Source of the DNA: DASWJS01 sp036397035
GTDB taxonomy: Bacteria; Actinomycetota; AC-67
DNA length: 64,000 nt
Direction of reading: 5' to 3'
Assembly (NCBI GenBank): GCA_036397035.1
Contig: DASWJS010000017.1
Span: forward strand, 241,338-305,337
Shown: piece by piece, positions 54,716-63,907 of the stretch
Layout of the letters: each line of letters begins with the position of its first letter
Numbering within the stretch: position 1 is the stretch's first letter
Made by a program: the position numbers and the translations under genes
Notes under the pieces: generated by a model
The model's input: only the letters and a program-made list of their open reading frames with translations
The model's database searches: none
What the model was told of the DNA's origin: nothing

Positions 54716-56740
54716 GTGGTCAATCGCCTCAAAGACGCGACGAGTCCCTACCTGCTCCAGCACGCCGAGAACCCCGTCGACTGGTACGAGTGGGGACCCG
54801 AGGCGCTCGACCGGGCGCGGGCCGAGGACAAGCCGATCCTGCTGTCGGTCGGCTACGCGGCCTGTCACTGGTGCCACGTGATGGCCCACGAGTCCTTCGA
54901 GGACGCCCAAACCGCGCGTCTGATGAACGAGCGGTTCGTCTGCGTCAAGGTCGACCGGGAGGAGCGCCCCGACGTCGACGGGGTCTACATGGCGGCGGTC
55001 CAGGCGATGACCGGGCAGGGCGGCTGGCCGATGACGGTGTTCCTCACCCCCGCGGGCGAGCCGTTCTGGGGCGGCACCTACTTCCCGCCCGAGCCGCGTC
55101 ACGGGATGCCGTCCTTCCGTGACGTCCTCGCCGCGATCCACGACGCGTGGACGACCAAGCGCGACGCCGTGCTCGCCCAGAGCGCGGACATCACCGCGCA
55201 CATCGATCGAGCGGCCGCCCTGCCGAGCGCCTCCGGCGAGCCGTCCGGCGAGACGCTCGCGAACGCCACGCGGTCGATGCTCGAACAGCTCGACCCCGAG
55301 TGGGGAGGGTTCGGCGGCGCGCCGAAGTTCCCGCAGCCGATGACGCTGGAGTTCTTGCTTCGCATGCACCTCGCCGGCGCGGAGGGCGCGCTCGGCGCGG
55401 TCACGCTGACGCTGGACCGGATGGCGCGGGGCGGGATCTTCGACCAGGTCGGCGGCGGCTTCCACCGCTACGCGGTCGACCGGATCTGGCTCGTGCCGCA
55501 CTTCGAGAAGATGCTCTACGACAACGCGCAGCTCCTCCGGCTCTATGCGCGCGCGTGGCAGGTCACGGGCTCGCCGCTCTACCGGGAAACGGCCGAGCGC
55601 ACCGCGGACTTCCTGCTCGCAGAGATGCGGCATCCGGACGGCGGGCTCTTCGCCTCCCTCGACGCCGACAGCGACGGCGCCGAGGGCACGTTCTACGTCT
55701 GGCCCTACGAGGAGATCATCGCGATCGCCGGCGACGACATGCCGGTCGCGGTCGCCGCGTTCGCGCTGTCGGGCAGCGGGAACTGGGAGGGCGTCAACGT
55801 GCTGTGGCGGCCCGATCCCGACGAGGCGATCGCGGCCGAGGCGGGGATCGGCGCCGGCGAGCTGCGCGCGGCCCTCGATCGCGTGCGCACCCGGCTTGCG
55901 GAGGCGCGGGCGCAGCGGCCGCGGCCCGCGACCGACGACAAAGTCATCGCGTCCTGGAACGGCATGGCGATCGCGGCGCTCGCGGAGGCGGGCCGGGTCT
56001 TCGGGCGGACGGACTTCCTCGCGGCGGCCGAGACCGCGGCGCGCTTCGTGCTCGGGCGGATGCGGCGCGAGGACGGACGGCTCCTGCGGTCCTGGCGCGA
56101 GGGTCGCACCAGCGGACCGGCCTTCCTCGACGACTACGCGCACATGGCCGATGCGTGCCTGACGCTCTACGAGACGACGTTCGAGCCGTCGTGGTGGCGC
56201 GAAGCCCGCGCGCTCGGCGAGGCGATGCTCGCGCTGTTCGCCGGGGACCGCGGCTTCGCCGACCAAGGCGTCGACGCCGAGCCGCTCGTCGTGCGGCCGC
56301 GCGACCCGTTCGACAACGCCACGCCCAGCGGCAGCTCGGCCGCGTGCGATGTCCTGCTGCGCATCGGCGCCCTCTCGGGCGAGCCCGCGCCCGCCGCGCC
56401 GGTCGCCGCGTTTCTCGCGACCGCCGGATCCCTCGCCGCGCGGGCTCCCCTTGCGTTCGGCAACGCCCTCTGCGCCGTGGACCGCATGCTCTCGCCCGGC
56501 CGGGAGATCGCCGTGGTCGGAACGCCGGGCGAGCCGGACGCGCGCGCGCTCGTCGAGGCGGCGCACGGCCGGTACATCCCGAACCGGGTCATCGCCGCGG
56601 GTGAGCCCGGCAGCACCGAGCCCGCGCTGCTGCGCGACCGTCCCCAAGTCGGCGGTTCGGCAACCGCGTACGTCTGCGAGAACTTCCTGTGCCGGCGTCC
56701 GGTCACGCGCCCCGAAGAGCTTGCCGCGCTGCTGGGCTGA
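54716..56740 (+). CDS. DUF255 / thioredoxin-domain protein (YyaL, SSP411 family)
   Basis: The 674-residue protein starts with a thioredoxin-like domain (LKDATSPYLLQHAENPVDW, then YAACHWCHVMAHESF with a CxxC pair). An (alpha/alpha) barrel-like region follows, with GGIFDQVGGGFHRYAVD and HFEKMLYDNAQL. The family is widespread, related by fold to N-acylglucosamine epimerases, and of unknown function. The GTG at 54716 lies 6 nt after TACGGT, which suggests a leaderless message and rules out earlier starts. Confidence 0.9.
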   Translation: MVNRLKDATSPYLLQHAENPVDWYEWGPEALDRARAEDKPILLSVGYAACHWCHVMAHESFEDAQTARLMNERFVCVKVDREERPDVDGVYMAAVQAMTGQGGWPMTVFLTPAGEPFWGGTYFPPEPRHGMPSFRDVLAAIHDAWTTKRDAVLAQSADITAHIDRAAALPSASGEPSGETLANATRSMLEQLDPEWGGFGGAPKFPQPMTLEFLLRMHLAGAEGALGAVTLTLDRMARGGIFDQVGGGFHRYAVDRIWLVPHFEKMLYDNAQLLRLYARAWQVTGSPLYRETAERTADFLLAEMRHPDGGLFASLDADSDGAEGTFYVWPYEEIIAIAGDDMPVAVAAFALSGSGNWEGVNVLWRPDPDEAIAAEAGIGAGELRAALDRVRTRLAEARAQRPRPATDDKVIASWNGMAIAALAEAGRVFGRTDFLAAAETAARFVLGRMRREDGRLLRSWREGRTSGPAFLDDYAHMADACLTLYETTFEPSWWREARALGEAMLALFAGDRGFADQGVDAEPLVVRPRDPFDNATPSGSSAACDVLLRIGALSGEPAPAAPVAAFLATAGSLAARAPLAFGNALCAVDRMLSPGREIAVVGTPGEPDARALVEAAHGRYIPNRVIAAGEPGSTEPALLRDRPQVGGSATAYVCENFLCRRPVTRPEELAALLG

Positions 56741-56998
56741 TCCGACCGTTCGATCGGACAATTCGCCGCTCATCGCCCCTGCCGACCTCGCTGCGCGCGG
56801 AGCGCCGAGCCGGAGGGTACAATTGCGCGTCCGCCTCCGTCCGGTCCGCTTCCACCGCGCTTCGGGCGCAAAGCAGGGACTTCGAGGCCGGAGCGGGAAT
56901 ACTGTCGCTGCCTCGCACGTTCTCGGGGGGTTCATCCCTGCGAGCCGTGCCCGAGCGACGCAGGACGCCCGCCGACGAAAGGAGGGACCATCTCACCG
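56741..56998 (+). other. Leader and promoter region of the sigma factor gene
   Basis: The 258-bp gap contains TACAAT at 56818-56823, a plausible -10 with no clear -35, and would give a leader of roughly 170 nt. A GGAGGG Shine-Dalgarno lies at 56981-56986. No ORF or strong hairpin was recognised. Confidence 0.4.
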
Positions 56999-58039
56999 GT
57001 GGCCCAGAGCGAGAACGGAATGCCTCCGCCGGACGAGCTCGATCTCGACGACGCAGAACTGCTGGCGGAAGCAGCCGCTGCGGCGGAAACCGAGGAAGAG
57101 ACTCCCCTTCGTCCCGACGAGGCGGAGCGCCTCGGCGACCTCGACGCGCTCGGAACCTACCTGCGCGAGATCGGACGCTACCCGCTGCTGACGGCGGCGC
57201 AAGAGGTCGAGCTGGCGAAGCGAATCGAGAACGGCGTCAAGTCCGAGACGCGCCTCCAGAAAGACGGCGCGCTGCCGGCGACGAAGCGGCGCCAGCTCGA
57301 GGCGCTGCGCCGCGACGGCGCCGCCGCCAAGCACGAGATGGTCCAGGCGAACCTGCGCCTGGTCGTGTCCATCGCGCGCCGGTATCGAGCGACCGGCATC
57401 CCCCTGCTGGACTTGGTCCAGGAGGGCAACATCGGCCTGATGCGAGCCGTCGACAAGTTCGAGTGGCGCAAGGGCTTCAAGTTCTCCACCTACGCGACCT
57501 GGTGGATCCGTCAGGCCATCCAGCGCGGCATCGCCGACCGCGGCCGCGCCATCCGCCTTCCCGTTCACGTGCACGAGCTGCTCGTCCGCGTGCGCCGCGC
57601 GCGCAGCGAGCTGGAGGCGCAGCTCGGCCGGGAGGCGACCGACGAGGAGGTCGCCAAGGCGGCGCGCCTGCCGCTGGCGCGCGTGCGCGAGCTGCGCGGC
57701 CTCGCGGCGAACCTGCTGTCGCTGGAGACGCCCGTCGGCGAGGCCGGCGAGGCGACGCTCGGCGAGTTCGTCCCCGACGAAGCTGCCAACGTCCAGTTCG
57801 AAGACGTGCTCAGCGGGATCGGACGCGAAGAGCTGGAGAACGTGCTGATGACGCTGACCGAGCGCGAGCGCACGATCCTCGCGCTTCGCTTCGGCCTCAC
57901 CGGCGAGGAGCCCCTCACGCTGGAAGAGGTCGGCAAGCGGTTCGGCCTTACGCGCGAGCGCATCCGCCAGCTCGAGGCCAAGGCCCTCGCGAAGCTCCGC
58001 CATCCCTCGCGTTCGGCCGCCCTGCGCACCGAGACCTAG
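56999..58039 (+). CDS. rpoD: RNA polymerase sigma factor of the sigma70 primary type
   Basis: The 346-residue protein has an acidic N-terminus, region 1.2 (ALGTYLREIGRYPLLTAAQE), and region 2 with the core-binding and -10 recognition sequence DLVQEGNIGLMRAVDKFEW to STYATWWIRQAIQRG. Region 3 and region 4.2 (VGKRFGLTRERIRQLEAKAL) with its -35-reading HTH follow. There is no long region 1.1. It could be the housekeeping factor or a close group 2 paralogue. The GTG at 56999 is 12 nt from the Shine-Dalgarno; an in-frame ATG at 57020 is the alternative. Confidence 0.92.
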   Translation: MAQSENGMPPPDELDLDDAELLAEAAAAAETEEETPLRPDEAERLGDLDALGTYLREIGRYPLLTAAQEVELAKRIENGVKSETRLQKDGALPATKRRQLEALRRDGAAAKHEMVQANLRLVVSIARRYRATGIPLLDLVQEGNIGLMRAVDKFEWRKGFKFSTYATWWIRQAIQRGIADRGRAIRLPVHVHELLVRVRRARSELEAQLGREATDEEVAKAARLPLARVRELRGLAANLLSLETPVGEAGEATLGEFVPDEAANVQFEDVLSGIGREELENVLMTLTERERTILALRFGLTGEEPLTLEEVGKRFGLTRERIRQLEAKALAKLRHPSRSAALRTET

Positions 58040-58065
58040 CATTTCGCTCGGGTAGCATCGCCTTC

Positions 58066-59235
58066 GTGCCCGACGAGCAGCCTCCGAACCCGGCGGCGTC
58101 GCCTCCGGTGCGCTGGGACCGCATCCTCGTCCCGGTCGCGATCCTCGCCGTCATCGCCTTCGTCGCCGTCGGGCCGAGCGGCTTCACCGGGCTCGACCCC
58201 GAGGCCACGGGTCGCGCCTTCCTCCGAGGAGAGCTTCCCTACCGCGACGTCCCACTGGAGTACCCGCCCGGGGGCGCGCTGGTGCTCGCGCTCGTCGCGC
58301 TGGTGCAAGGGCCGATGCCGTACCTGCTCGTCTTCCGGGTCCTCATGGGCGCGGGGTGGGTGGGGCTCGCCCTGCTGGTGCGGCGCGCCGGCGACGCCGC
58401 GGTCCGGCGCGGGTTCATGACCGCGACGCTCGCCTACGCGTGGATCCTCTTCGCGCTCTACGACGTCCTGGTGGCGCTGCTCGCCTTCCTGGCATGGCGG
58501 GCGCTCTCGCGCGGCGCGACGACGCGCTCGCAAGCGTGGGTCGCCACCGGGGTGGTGTTCAAGTGGGTGACCGCGCCGCTCCTGCTGCTCTCCCTGCCGC
58601 ACCCGCCGCGCGCGAGACGGCTGGTCGTCGCAACGGCCTGGGCCGCGCTGGCGATCGCCATCGCGGTCGTCTGGCCCCATGCGTTCGCCTCGGGGGGCGG
58701 CGATCCCCTGACGTTCCAGGGCAGCCGTCCGCTCCATGCCGAATCGACCCTGGGCAGCTTCGTGGTGCTGCGCCGAGTCCTGAGCGGCAATCCGGCCGGG
58801 CTCGTACACGACCATCGCTCGATCGCGGTCGCGGGACTGGGATCGTGGTCGACCGTCGCGCCGGCGATCCTGATGGCGACGGCGCTGTTGTGGATCTGGT
58901 GGCGAGGGGACCGCAGGTCGCCCTCGACGTGGGCCGCGATGCTGCTCGCCATCCCGGCGCTCGGGCCGGTTGCCTCGCCGCAGTTCTTCGTCTGGCCGCT
59001 CGGTTTCGCCGGCTGGATGAGCGAGCGAGCGCGCAGCCTCTACGTCGCGAGCGGCATAGTGTCGGCGCTCTACTTCGTCGCCACGATCGACCTCCCGGTG
59101 TCGCACCCGCTCCCGGTCGCGATCGTCGCGGCGCGGAGCGTCGTCGCCCTCGCGGCGACGTGGAGGCTGGCCGCGGACGGACGCGTGGCTCCCCGAACGC
59201 CGCGCCCCGCCGCCTATGCTGGCGCGACCGGATGA
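58066..59235 (+). CDS. Multi-pass membrane protein, GT-C/DUF2029-like
   Basis: The 389-residue protein has about nine or ten TM helices. After an N-terminal helix, the first periplasmic loop contains LDPEATGRAFLRGELPYRDV and LEYPPGGALVL, a sequence style typical of GT87/DUF2029 mannosyltransferases. It probably uses a polyprenyl-phosphate sugar donor. TAGCAT lies 7 nt before the GTG at 58066. The stop overlaps the next membrane gene (ATGA), so the two are coupled. Confidence 0.75.
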   Translation: MPDEQPPNPAASPPVRWDRILVPVAILAVIAFVAVGPSGFTGLDPEATGRAFLRGELPYRDVPLEYPPGGALVLALVALVQGPMPYLLVFRVLMGAGWVGLALLVRRAGDAAVRRGFMTATLAYAWILFALYDVLVALLAFLAWRALSRGATTRSQAWVATGVVFKWVTAPLLLLSLPHPPRARRLVVATAWAALAIAIAVVWPHAFASGGGDPLTFQGSRPLHAESTLGSFVVLRRVLSGNPAGLVHDHRSIAVAGLGSWSTVAPAILMATALLWIWWRGDRRSPSTWAAMLLAIPALGPVASPQFFVWPLGFAGWMSERARSLYVASGIVSALYFVATIDLPVSHPLPVAIVAARSVVALAATWRLAADGRVAPRTPRPAAYAGATG

Positions 59236-60752
59236 GCACGAGTCCCGCGGCCGCTCGCCCCGCGCTCGCGCGCTGGGCGAAGCGCCTGTCGCCGGCGCAC
59301 GTCATGGGCTTCGTCGTCCTGGCATCGATCCTGACCAAGAACCTGTCGGCGCGACTCGGGGATCCCGACCTGTGGTGGCACCTGCGGACGGGACGCCTGA
59401 TCGTCGAGGACGGTTTCCCGCGTACCGACGTCTACTCCTTCACCGCGTACGGGGATCGATGGGTGACGCAGGAGTGGGGACCGGAGGTGCTCTTCCACGC
59501 GTTGCGCGAGACCTTCGGTCTCTACGGCATCGTGTGGTACCGGGCGCTCGTTCTCTTCGCCGTCTACGCGGTGGTCGCGCGGCTCGTCGTCCGGCGCATG
59601 GGACACGGGCTCGGGACGTGGGCGCTGATCACGCTGACCGCCTACGCCGGCACGACCAACTGGACCGAGCGCCCCAACCTCCTTTCCTACCTGCTGTTCG
59701 TGATCACGCTGGCCATCCTGCAACGCAAGAGCGCGCGCGTCTGGTGGATCGTGCCGCTGACGGCGGTGTGGGCGAACCTGCACGGGATGGTGCTGCTCGG
59801 GATCGGCCTGGTGGCGCTCACCGCCGCGACCGAAGGGCTCAAGAGCGCGCTGCGGTGGGACGGCGCCGACGGGGCGCACGCGCGGCGGCTCGGGCTCGTC
59901 ACGGGCGCCGCGGTGCTCGCCACGTTCGCCAATCCCTCCGGCCCGGGCTTGATCGCGCACGGCTTCGGCTTGATCCAGACGGTCGTCGGCCTGGTGACCG
60001 AATGGGCGTCGCCCAACTTCCACGCGCTCGGCACGCAGGCGTTCCTGCTGCTGATCCTGATCACGGTGGCGGCGCTCGTGATGAGCCCGGAGCGGCCCGA
60101 CCCGCTCGACCTCGCCTACGCGCTGGCCTTCATCGTGCTCGGGCTGCAAGCCGTGCGGAACCTCGCGCTCGCCTCGATCGTGCTCGGCTTCGTCTGCGCG
60201 GGCTATCTCCCCGGCGCGCTGTCGTCCATTCCCCGGCGAGCGCGCGCGGCCCGCCGGCAGGAGGTGGGCGACGCCGGCTCGGTCGCGCTCGGCGTCGCCG
60301 GGCTGGCCGTCGCGATCGTGGGCCTGGCCATCCCCGTCGCGCTCTGGTATCCGCGCTCGTCGGCGATCGGGGACGTCGTCGAGGACACCTACCCGGTCGC
60401 CGCGATCGACGCCCTCGACCGGCCGGGCACGTGCCTGTTCGTCGCGGACTTCTGGTCGGGGATGGTGATCGACCGGACCTGGCCCAACGTCCACCTCTAC
60501 ATGGACTTGCGCCAGGACGTCTACGGGCGCGCGCGCGCCCAGCGCTACCTGCGAACGCTCGGCGGCTACCCGGAGTGGCGCGAGAACCTCGACGACGCCG
60601 GCGTCACGCACGCGCTGGTCAAGCCGACGCACCCCCTCGCGCAACTGCTCGAGCAGGACGGCGGGTGGCGCCTGACGCGGCAGGACGAGCTGTCGGTGAC
60701 CTACGAGCGCCGCGACCCGAGCATCCGCTGCTCGGTCCCGCCGCGCGGCTAG
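59232..60752 (+). CDS. Multi-pass membrane protein, GT-C glycosyltransferase-like
   Basis: The 506-residue protein has about ten TM helices. A first extracytoplasmic loop (LGDPDLWWHLRTGRLIVEDG, then VTQEWGPEVLFHAL) carries acidic residues as in GT-C enzymes. A C-terminal soluble domain follows (CLFVADFWSGMVIDRT, LDDAGVTHALVKPTHPLA). The family usually transfers sugars from polyprenyl carriers; the acceptor is unknown. The ATG overlaps the upstream stop, and the pair probably forms one glycosylation unit. Confidence 0.75.
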   Translation: MSTSPAAARPALARWAKRLSPAHVMGFVVLASILTKNLSARLGDPDLWWHLRTGRLIVEDGFPRTDVYSFTAYGDRWVTQEWGPEVLFHALRETFGLYGIVWYRALVLFAVYAVVARLVVRRMGHGLGTWALITLTAYAGTTNWTERPNLLSYLLFVITLAILQRKSARVWWIVPLTAVWANLHGMVLLGIGLVALTAATEGLKSALRWDGADGAHARRLGLVTGAAVLATFANPSGPGLIAHGFGLIQTVVGLVTEWASPNFHALGTQAFLLLILITVAALVMSPERPDPLDLAYALAFIVLGLQAVRNLALASIVLGFVCAGYLPGALSSIPRRARAARRQEVGDAGSVALGVAGLAVAIVGLAIPVALWYPRSSAIGDVVEDTYPVAAIDALDRPGTCLFVADFWSGMVIDRTWPNVHLYMDLRQDVYGRARAQRYLRTLGGYPEWRENLDDAGVTHALVKPTHPLAQLLEQDGGWRLTRQDELSVTYERRDPSIRCSVPPRG

Positions 60753-60769
60753 TTCTCACGGCATGAGCC

Positions 60770-61078
60770 TCAGGGGACGGTGACGGTGACGGTGTAGCAG
60801 ATCTTGGCGAAGGGGTTCACGCCGCCGCACGTTGGTCCGAGCCAAGCATTCCCGGTCCATGGAGTCGGTACGTAGCAGTCATCCTCGAGGATGTGGTGCT
60901 CGGTGCCGCCGAGAACGCGGTAGGAGAGACTTGCGCAGACGAGCGGGTCGGCGCTCGCCGCCTGACCGGAGAACGCCGTGACCAGGAACGCTGCCAGGAG
61001 CAACCGCCTGCCGAAGCCTCGGCTCAGCCCGCGCCGCCTTCGGCCGGAGTTCGTTTCGTGCATGCCGGCGTGCGCCAT
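60770..61078 (-). CDS. Small secreted cysteine-containing protein
   Basis: The 102-residue product has a twin-Arg/basic N-terminus and a signal peptide (RRLLLAAFLVTAFSGQAASA). The mature part has about 58 residues and four cysteines (LVCASLS, DDCYVP, PTCGGV, KICYTV), so two disulfides are likely. It was not recognised. A run of nine Gs on the minus strand lies just before the ATG and may serve as the ribosome-binding site. A later ATG at 61063 is possible. Confidence 0.6.
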   Translation of the reverse strand: MAHAGMHETNSGRRRRGLSRGFGRRLLLAAFLVTAFSGQAASADPLVCASLSYRVLGGTEHHILEDDCYVPTPWTGNAWLGPTCGGVNPFAKICYTVTVTVP

Positions 61079-61168
61079 GATCGCCCCCCCCCTTCGACGT
61101 GCGCAGGCTTCCGCCCCCGCTCCTTGGGGATTCGACGCACCAGGCTCCTTCCCTCCCAGAGCCGGCGA

Positions 61169-61765
61169 TCAGCCGAGTTCGCTCTCCAGGGCGGCGAGCA
61201 GTGCCCCGATCGCCGTCTCTACGACGACGGTTCCGTGAACGAGATAGGCCAGATCCCGGCTGCTGGGCGAGTCCAGCCGGGCCGCGATCGCCCGCCCTGA
61301 GATACGGGCCTTCTTGCCCATCGTGGAGACTGCCGTTTCCACCACGCCGAGGACGGTTCGAACGGCTCGATGCGCCTCAGGCGTAGGTCCGGTCGCCGGC
61401 AGGAGGATCGAGCGCGGGGCTGTCTCAGCCGAACGCTCGGTGGTCTCGGTGATCGCCCGAACGCGCTCATGCACTTCTGGTGTGGCTGCGGGAAGGTCAC
61501 GGAGTCGCCGCCGCCAGCCGCGTGCGAACCGGCGCGCGCGCATCGCCTCCAGCAGCTCGTGGACGAAGTCGAGTCCCACGACCATCAGCTCGAGCGAGTT
61601 GAAGACCGCCTCATGCTCCCCGTGGACAAACAGCGACAGGCGTTCCAGCGCGAAGGCGGGATCGGTGCCCTCGTCCTGAATCGCCTTGGTCGTAATCTCC
61701 TCGAGAATCCCGAGCAGATACCAGAACTCATACCCCGGCTCGACGGGCGGCGCGGAGCGCACCAT
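61169..61765 (-). CDS. Hypothetical helical protein
   Basis: The 198-residue protein appears all-helical and cytosolic, with segments such as FWYLLGILEEITTKAIQ, SLELMVVGLDFVHELLEAM and YLVHGTVVVETAIGALLAAL. No catalytic motif was seen. The ATG at 61765 overlaps the upstream stop by one base (TGATG), so it is the third gene of the PucR-type regulator operon. Function unknown. Confidence 0.65.
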   Translation of the reverse strand: MVRSAPPVEPGYEFWYLLGILEEITTKAIQDEGTDPAFALERLSLFVHGEHEAVFNSLELMVVGLDFVHELLEAMRARRFARGWRRRLRDLPAATPEVHERVRAITETTERSAETAPRSILLPATGPTPEAHRAVRTVLGVVETAVSTMGKKARISGRAIAARLDSPSSRDLAYLVHGTVVVETAIGALLAALESELG

Positions 61766-62541
61766 CAAGCGTTCTCCGGGGGCGGGGGAATGAGTTTGAC
61801 GATCGTGCAAGTCGTGCTCAGCACGAGGGAGTTCTGATCGCACTCCATTCCGACCTGAAGGTCATCGACGAACGGCTCCGCCGGCCCGAGCCAGCCCGAC
61901 ACCGAGCCCACGACGTCGACGCGCTCATCGTCCCTGCCGACGTCGGCGGCACCGTCCACCCCGCCGGCGCCGAGGTCGATGCGGGCCTGGACCATGGGCA
62001 CGTCCGCGGCAGTCGCGCCTGCGGCGGCTCCGCGCAACACGAGGACGCCGCTCGTTCGCGAGGCGGATGAAGACCCGGCGGCTCCCTCAGGCGAGGGCTC
62101 GCCCGCTTCGGCGATTTGCGGTCCGCCGGCGATCGACTGCGCGATGATCGTGCCCGCGATCGCAAGCGCCGCGACAGCGCTCACCGCGGCGGCGGCGAGG
62201 CCGCTGACCCCGTCGCCGGCGACCGGCACGGTGCGCTCGCGCAGCCGGGCTCCCCATTGACGGATCGCCGCCAAGGCGCCCACCCATAGACCGAGCACGG
62301 CTCGGGACTCGCTTCGGAACTCCTCGGCCATGTCAAGGAAGCTCCGCGCAGTCCGAACGAGGAGCCTGCTCGCCGGATCGATCGGCTCGGGTCCCGAGGT
62401 CTGCGCCCGTAGGCGCGCAAGCAGCCGGGTGAGACGAAGCGAGTGATCATCGTTTGGCGCCCATTGCTCCAGCCGGCGGCGAATCCGTCGCTGCCTGCGA
62501 TCGAACATGGCTCGAACCCCCCTCGTTCCGAATGCGTTCAT
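61765..62541 (-). CDS. Hypothetical single-pass membrane protein
   Basis: The 258-residue protein has a basic N-terminal cytosolic region (MFDRRQRRIRRRLEQWAP), helical segments, and one TM helix at about residues 112-137. The outside part is rich in Ala, Gly and Ser and ends with two cysteines (MECDQNSLVLSTTC). The layout resembles anti-sigma or membrane-sensor proteins but no such domain was recognised. The ATG at 62541 overlaps the regulator stop (ATGA). Confidence 0.65.
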   Translation of the reverse strand: MNAFGTRGVRAMFDRRQRRIRRRLEQWAPNDDHSLRLTRLLARLRAQTSGPEPIDPASRLLVRTARSFLDMAEEFRSESRAVLGLWVGALAAIRQWGARLRERTVPVAGDGVSGLAAAAVSAVAALAIAGTIIAQSIAGGPQIAEAGEPSPEGAAGSSSASRTSGVLVLRGAAAGATAADVPMVQARIDLGAGGVDGAADVGRDDERVDVVGSVSGWLGPAEPFVDDLQVGMECDQNSLVLSTTCTIVKLIPPPPENA

Positions 62542-63329
62542 AGTTTCCCGTCCCACAGGCGGTAGGCGCGCAGGCCGAGTTCGAGGCGGAATCGGACCCT
62601 GCCATCGGCGCGATCAGACTCGAGCAACTCGCCGATGCGTTGAAGCCGCCGATAGAAGGTCCGTCTGCCCATCGTGACGAGTTCGGCGGCCGCAAGGACG
62701 TTGCCGCTCGTGTCGAGATACGCCTGCAGGACGTCCAGCAGCTCCGATCGCTCCGCGGGCGAGGCGCCGTCCAGCAGCGGCCGGATCGGCGCCATCAATT
62801 CGGCAGCCCACGCGGGACTCGCTCGGATCACCTCGTAGGCCACTGCATCGTCGAAAGTCAGGGTGGGCGCGCGCTGGCGGATGCGCATTCGCTGATCCAG
62901 GGCACGAGCCGCTTGCCGGTAGGAGTCGATGATGCCAGCCGTACCCGCCACGGGCCGACCGGCGGCGGCCACCAGGACGCGCTCGCGCCGGGAGAGTTCA
63001 CAAAGGACGCGATCGATCTCGGCGATGAGCTGCCCGTACCCCGCAGCCTCGTCAAGGCCGCAGACCCCCACCGCACGCGCTCTGCCTTCGCGCAGGACGA
63101 CGTTGCGCCCGGCCGGCGTGAGCCGGGCCCGAAGGCGCCCGGCCACCCTTGCCATCGCCGCCGACGGCTCGACGGACCCGGGCCCGGAGGCGACCATCAC
63201 AACGACGTGGCAGGCGGAGGGGACGAACCCGGTCGCCATGAGGCGCTGGGCGTCGTCTTCGAGAAGGCGGGCGAAATCCGATACCACCCGGTCGTCGTAC
63301 CCGGACACCGTGTTTCGTTCCGTACCCAT
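62538..63329 (-). CDS. PucR/CdaR-type transcriptional regulator
   Basis: The 263-residue protein ends with the PucR C-terminal helix-turn-helix: LLDVLQAYLDTSGNVLAAAE, then TMGRRTFYRRLQRIGELL and LELGLRAYRLWDGKL. The N-terminal half has a cyclase-like or sensor fold (RLRARLTPAGRNVVLREGR, YGQLIAEIDRVLCELS) with no recognisable ligand site. It should control its own operon and perhaps the adjacent exported protein gene at 63908. The start codon at 63329 is ATG. Confidence 0.8.
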   Translation of the reverse strand: MGTERNTVSGYDDRVVSDFARLLEDDAQRLMATGFVPSACHVVVMVASGPGSVEPSAAMARVAGRLRARLTPAGRNVVLREGRARAVGVCGLDEAAGYGQLIAEIDRVLCELSRRERVLVAAAGRPVAGTAGIIDSYRQAARALDQRMRIRQRAPTLTFDDAVAYEVIRASPAWAAELMAPIRPLLDGASPAERSELLDVLQAYLDTSGNVLAAAELVTMGRRTFYRRLQRIGELLESDRADGRVRFRLELGLRAYRLWDGKL

Positions 63330-63907
63330 GCCCCTTCTGCCCTCCGCTCATCGACCCGAGGCGGCTCGACTTGCTCCTGTCCTTCCATACGATCCGGAAG
63401 GTCAAACGTCCCTGCGAACGGCAGGCGTCATCGCCGAGTTACGCGCGCGCCGGCGCGGAGTTGCGGGTCGAAGAGTTGAACATTCCACCAGGTCGAAGGG
63501 TGATCCGACCGCACGGTCGCACAATCCGTGCCAACCTTTTCGGCAAAGTTGGCGAAACGTGTGCATTGCCAGCCCGCCCTCAGGCGGGGTAGTTTCGCGC
63601 ACGGGGTCGAGAGCCCGGTGCTCGGCAGGATGACCCGCGGCATCGGGCTCGCGACCTCCCAGGGGGGGCCGAGGTTCGCGACAAACCGGCAACGGCAGAA
63701 CCCGTGACGGAGAAGTTCACATGGATTCGTCCGGTTGAAGCGAGACATCCTCGCGCCACCTACGTACGACTGAGGTAACGGGAGGAAGTGAGGGCCTCTG
63801 ATAGCCCCCTCCGGCGGGTCGGGACCCCACCGGGCCCGATCCGCTAGAGGGCGGCTGAACAGCACCTTTGCACGATCGCAGGCGACGAACGAAGGGGGAG
63901 AACCACC
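63330..63907 (+). other. Long gene-free region with a possible structured leader
   Basis: These 578 bp separate the divergent regulator gene and an exported-protein gene. A hairpin GCCAAC/GTTGGC (63529-63554 region) is visible. The last 200 bases before the ATG are rich in purine-rich loops and dyads, ending GCAGGCGACGAACGAAGGGG. This loosely recalls the 3' end of actinobacterial ydaO (c-di-AMP) riboswitches before cell-wall hydrolase genes, but the full consensus was not found. Long minus-strand ORFs here look spurious. Confidence 0.35.
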
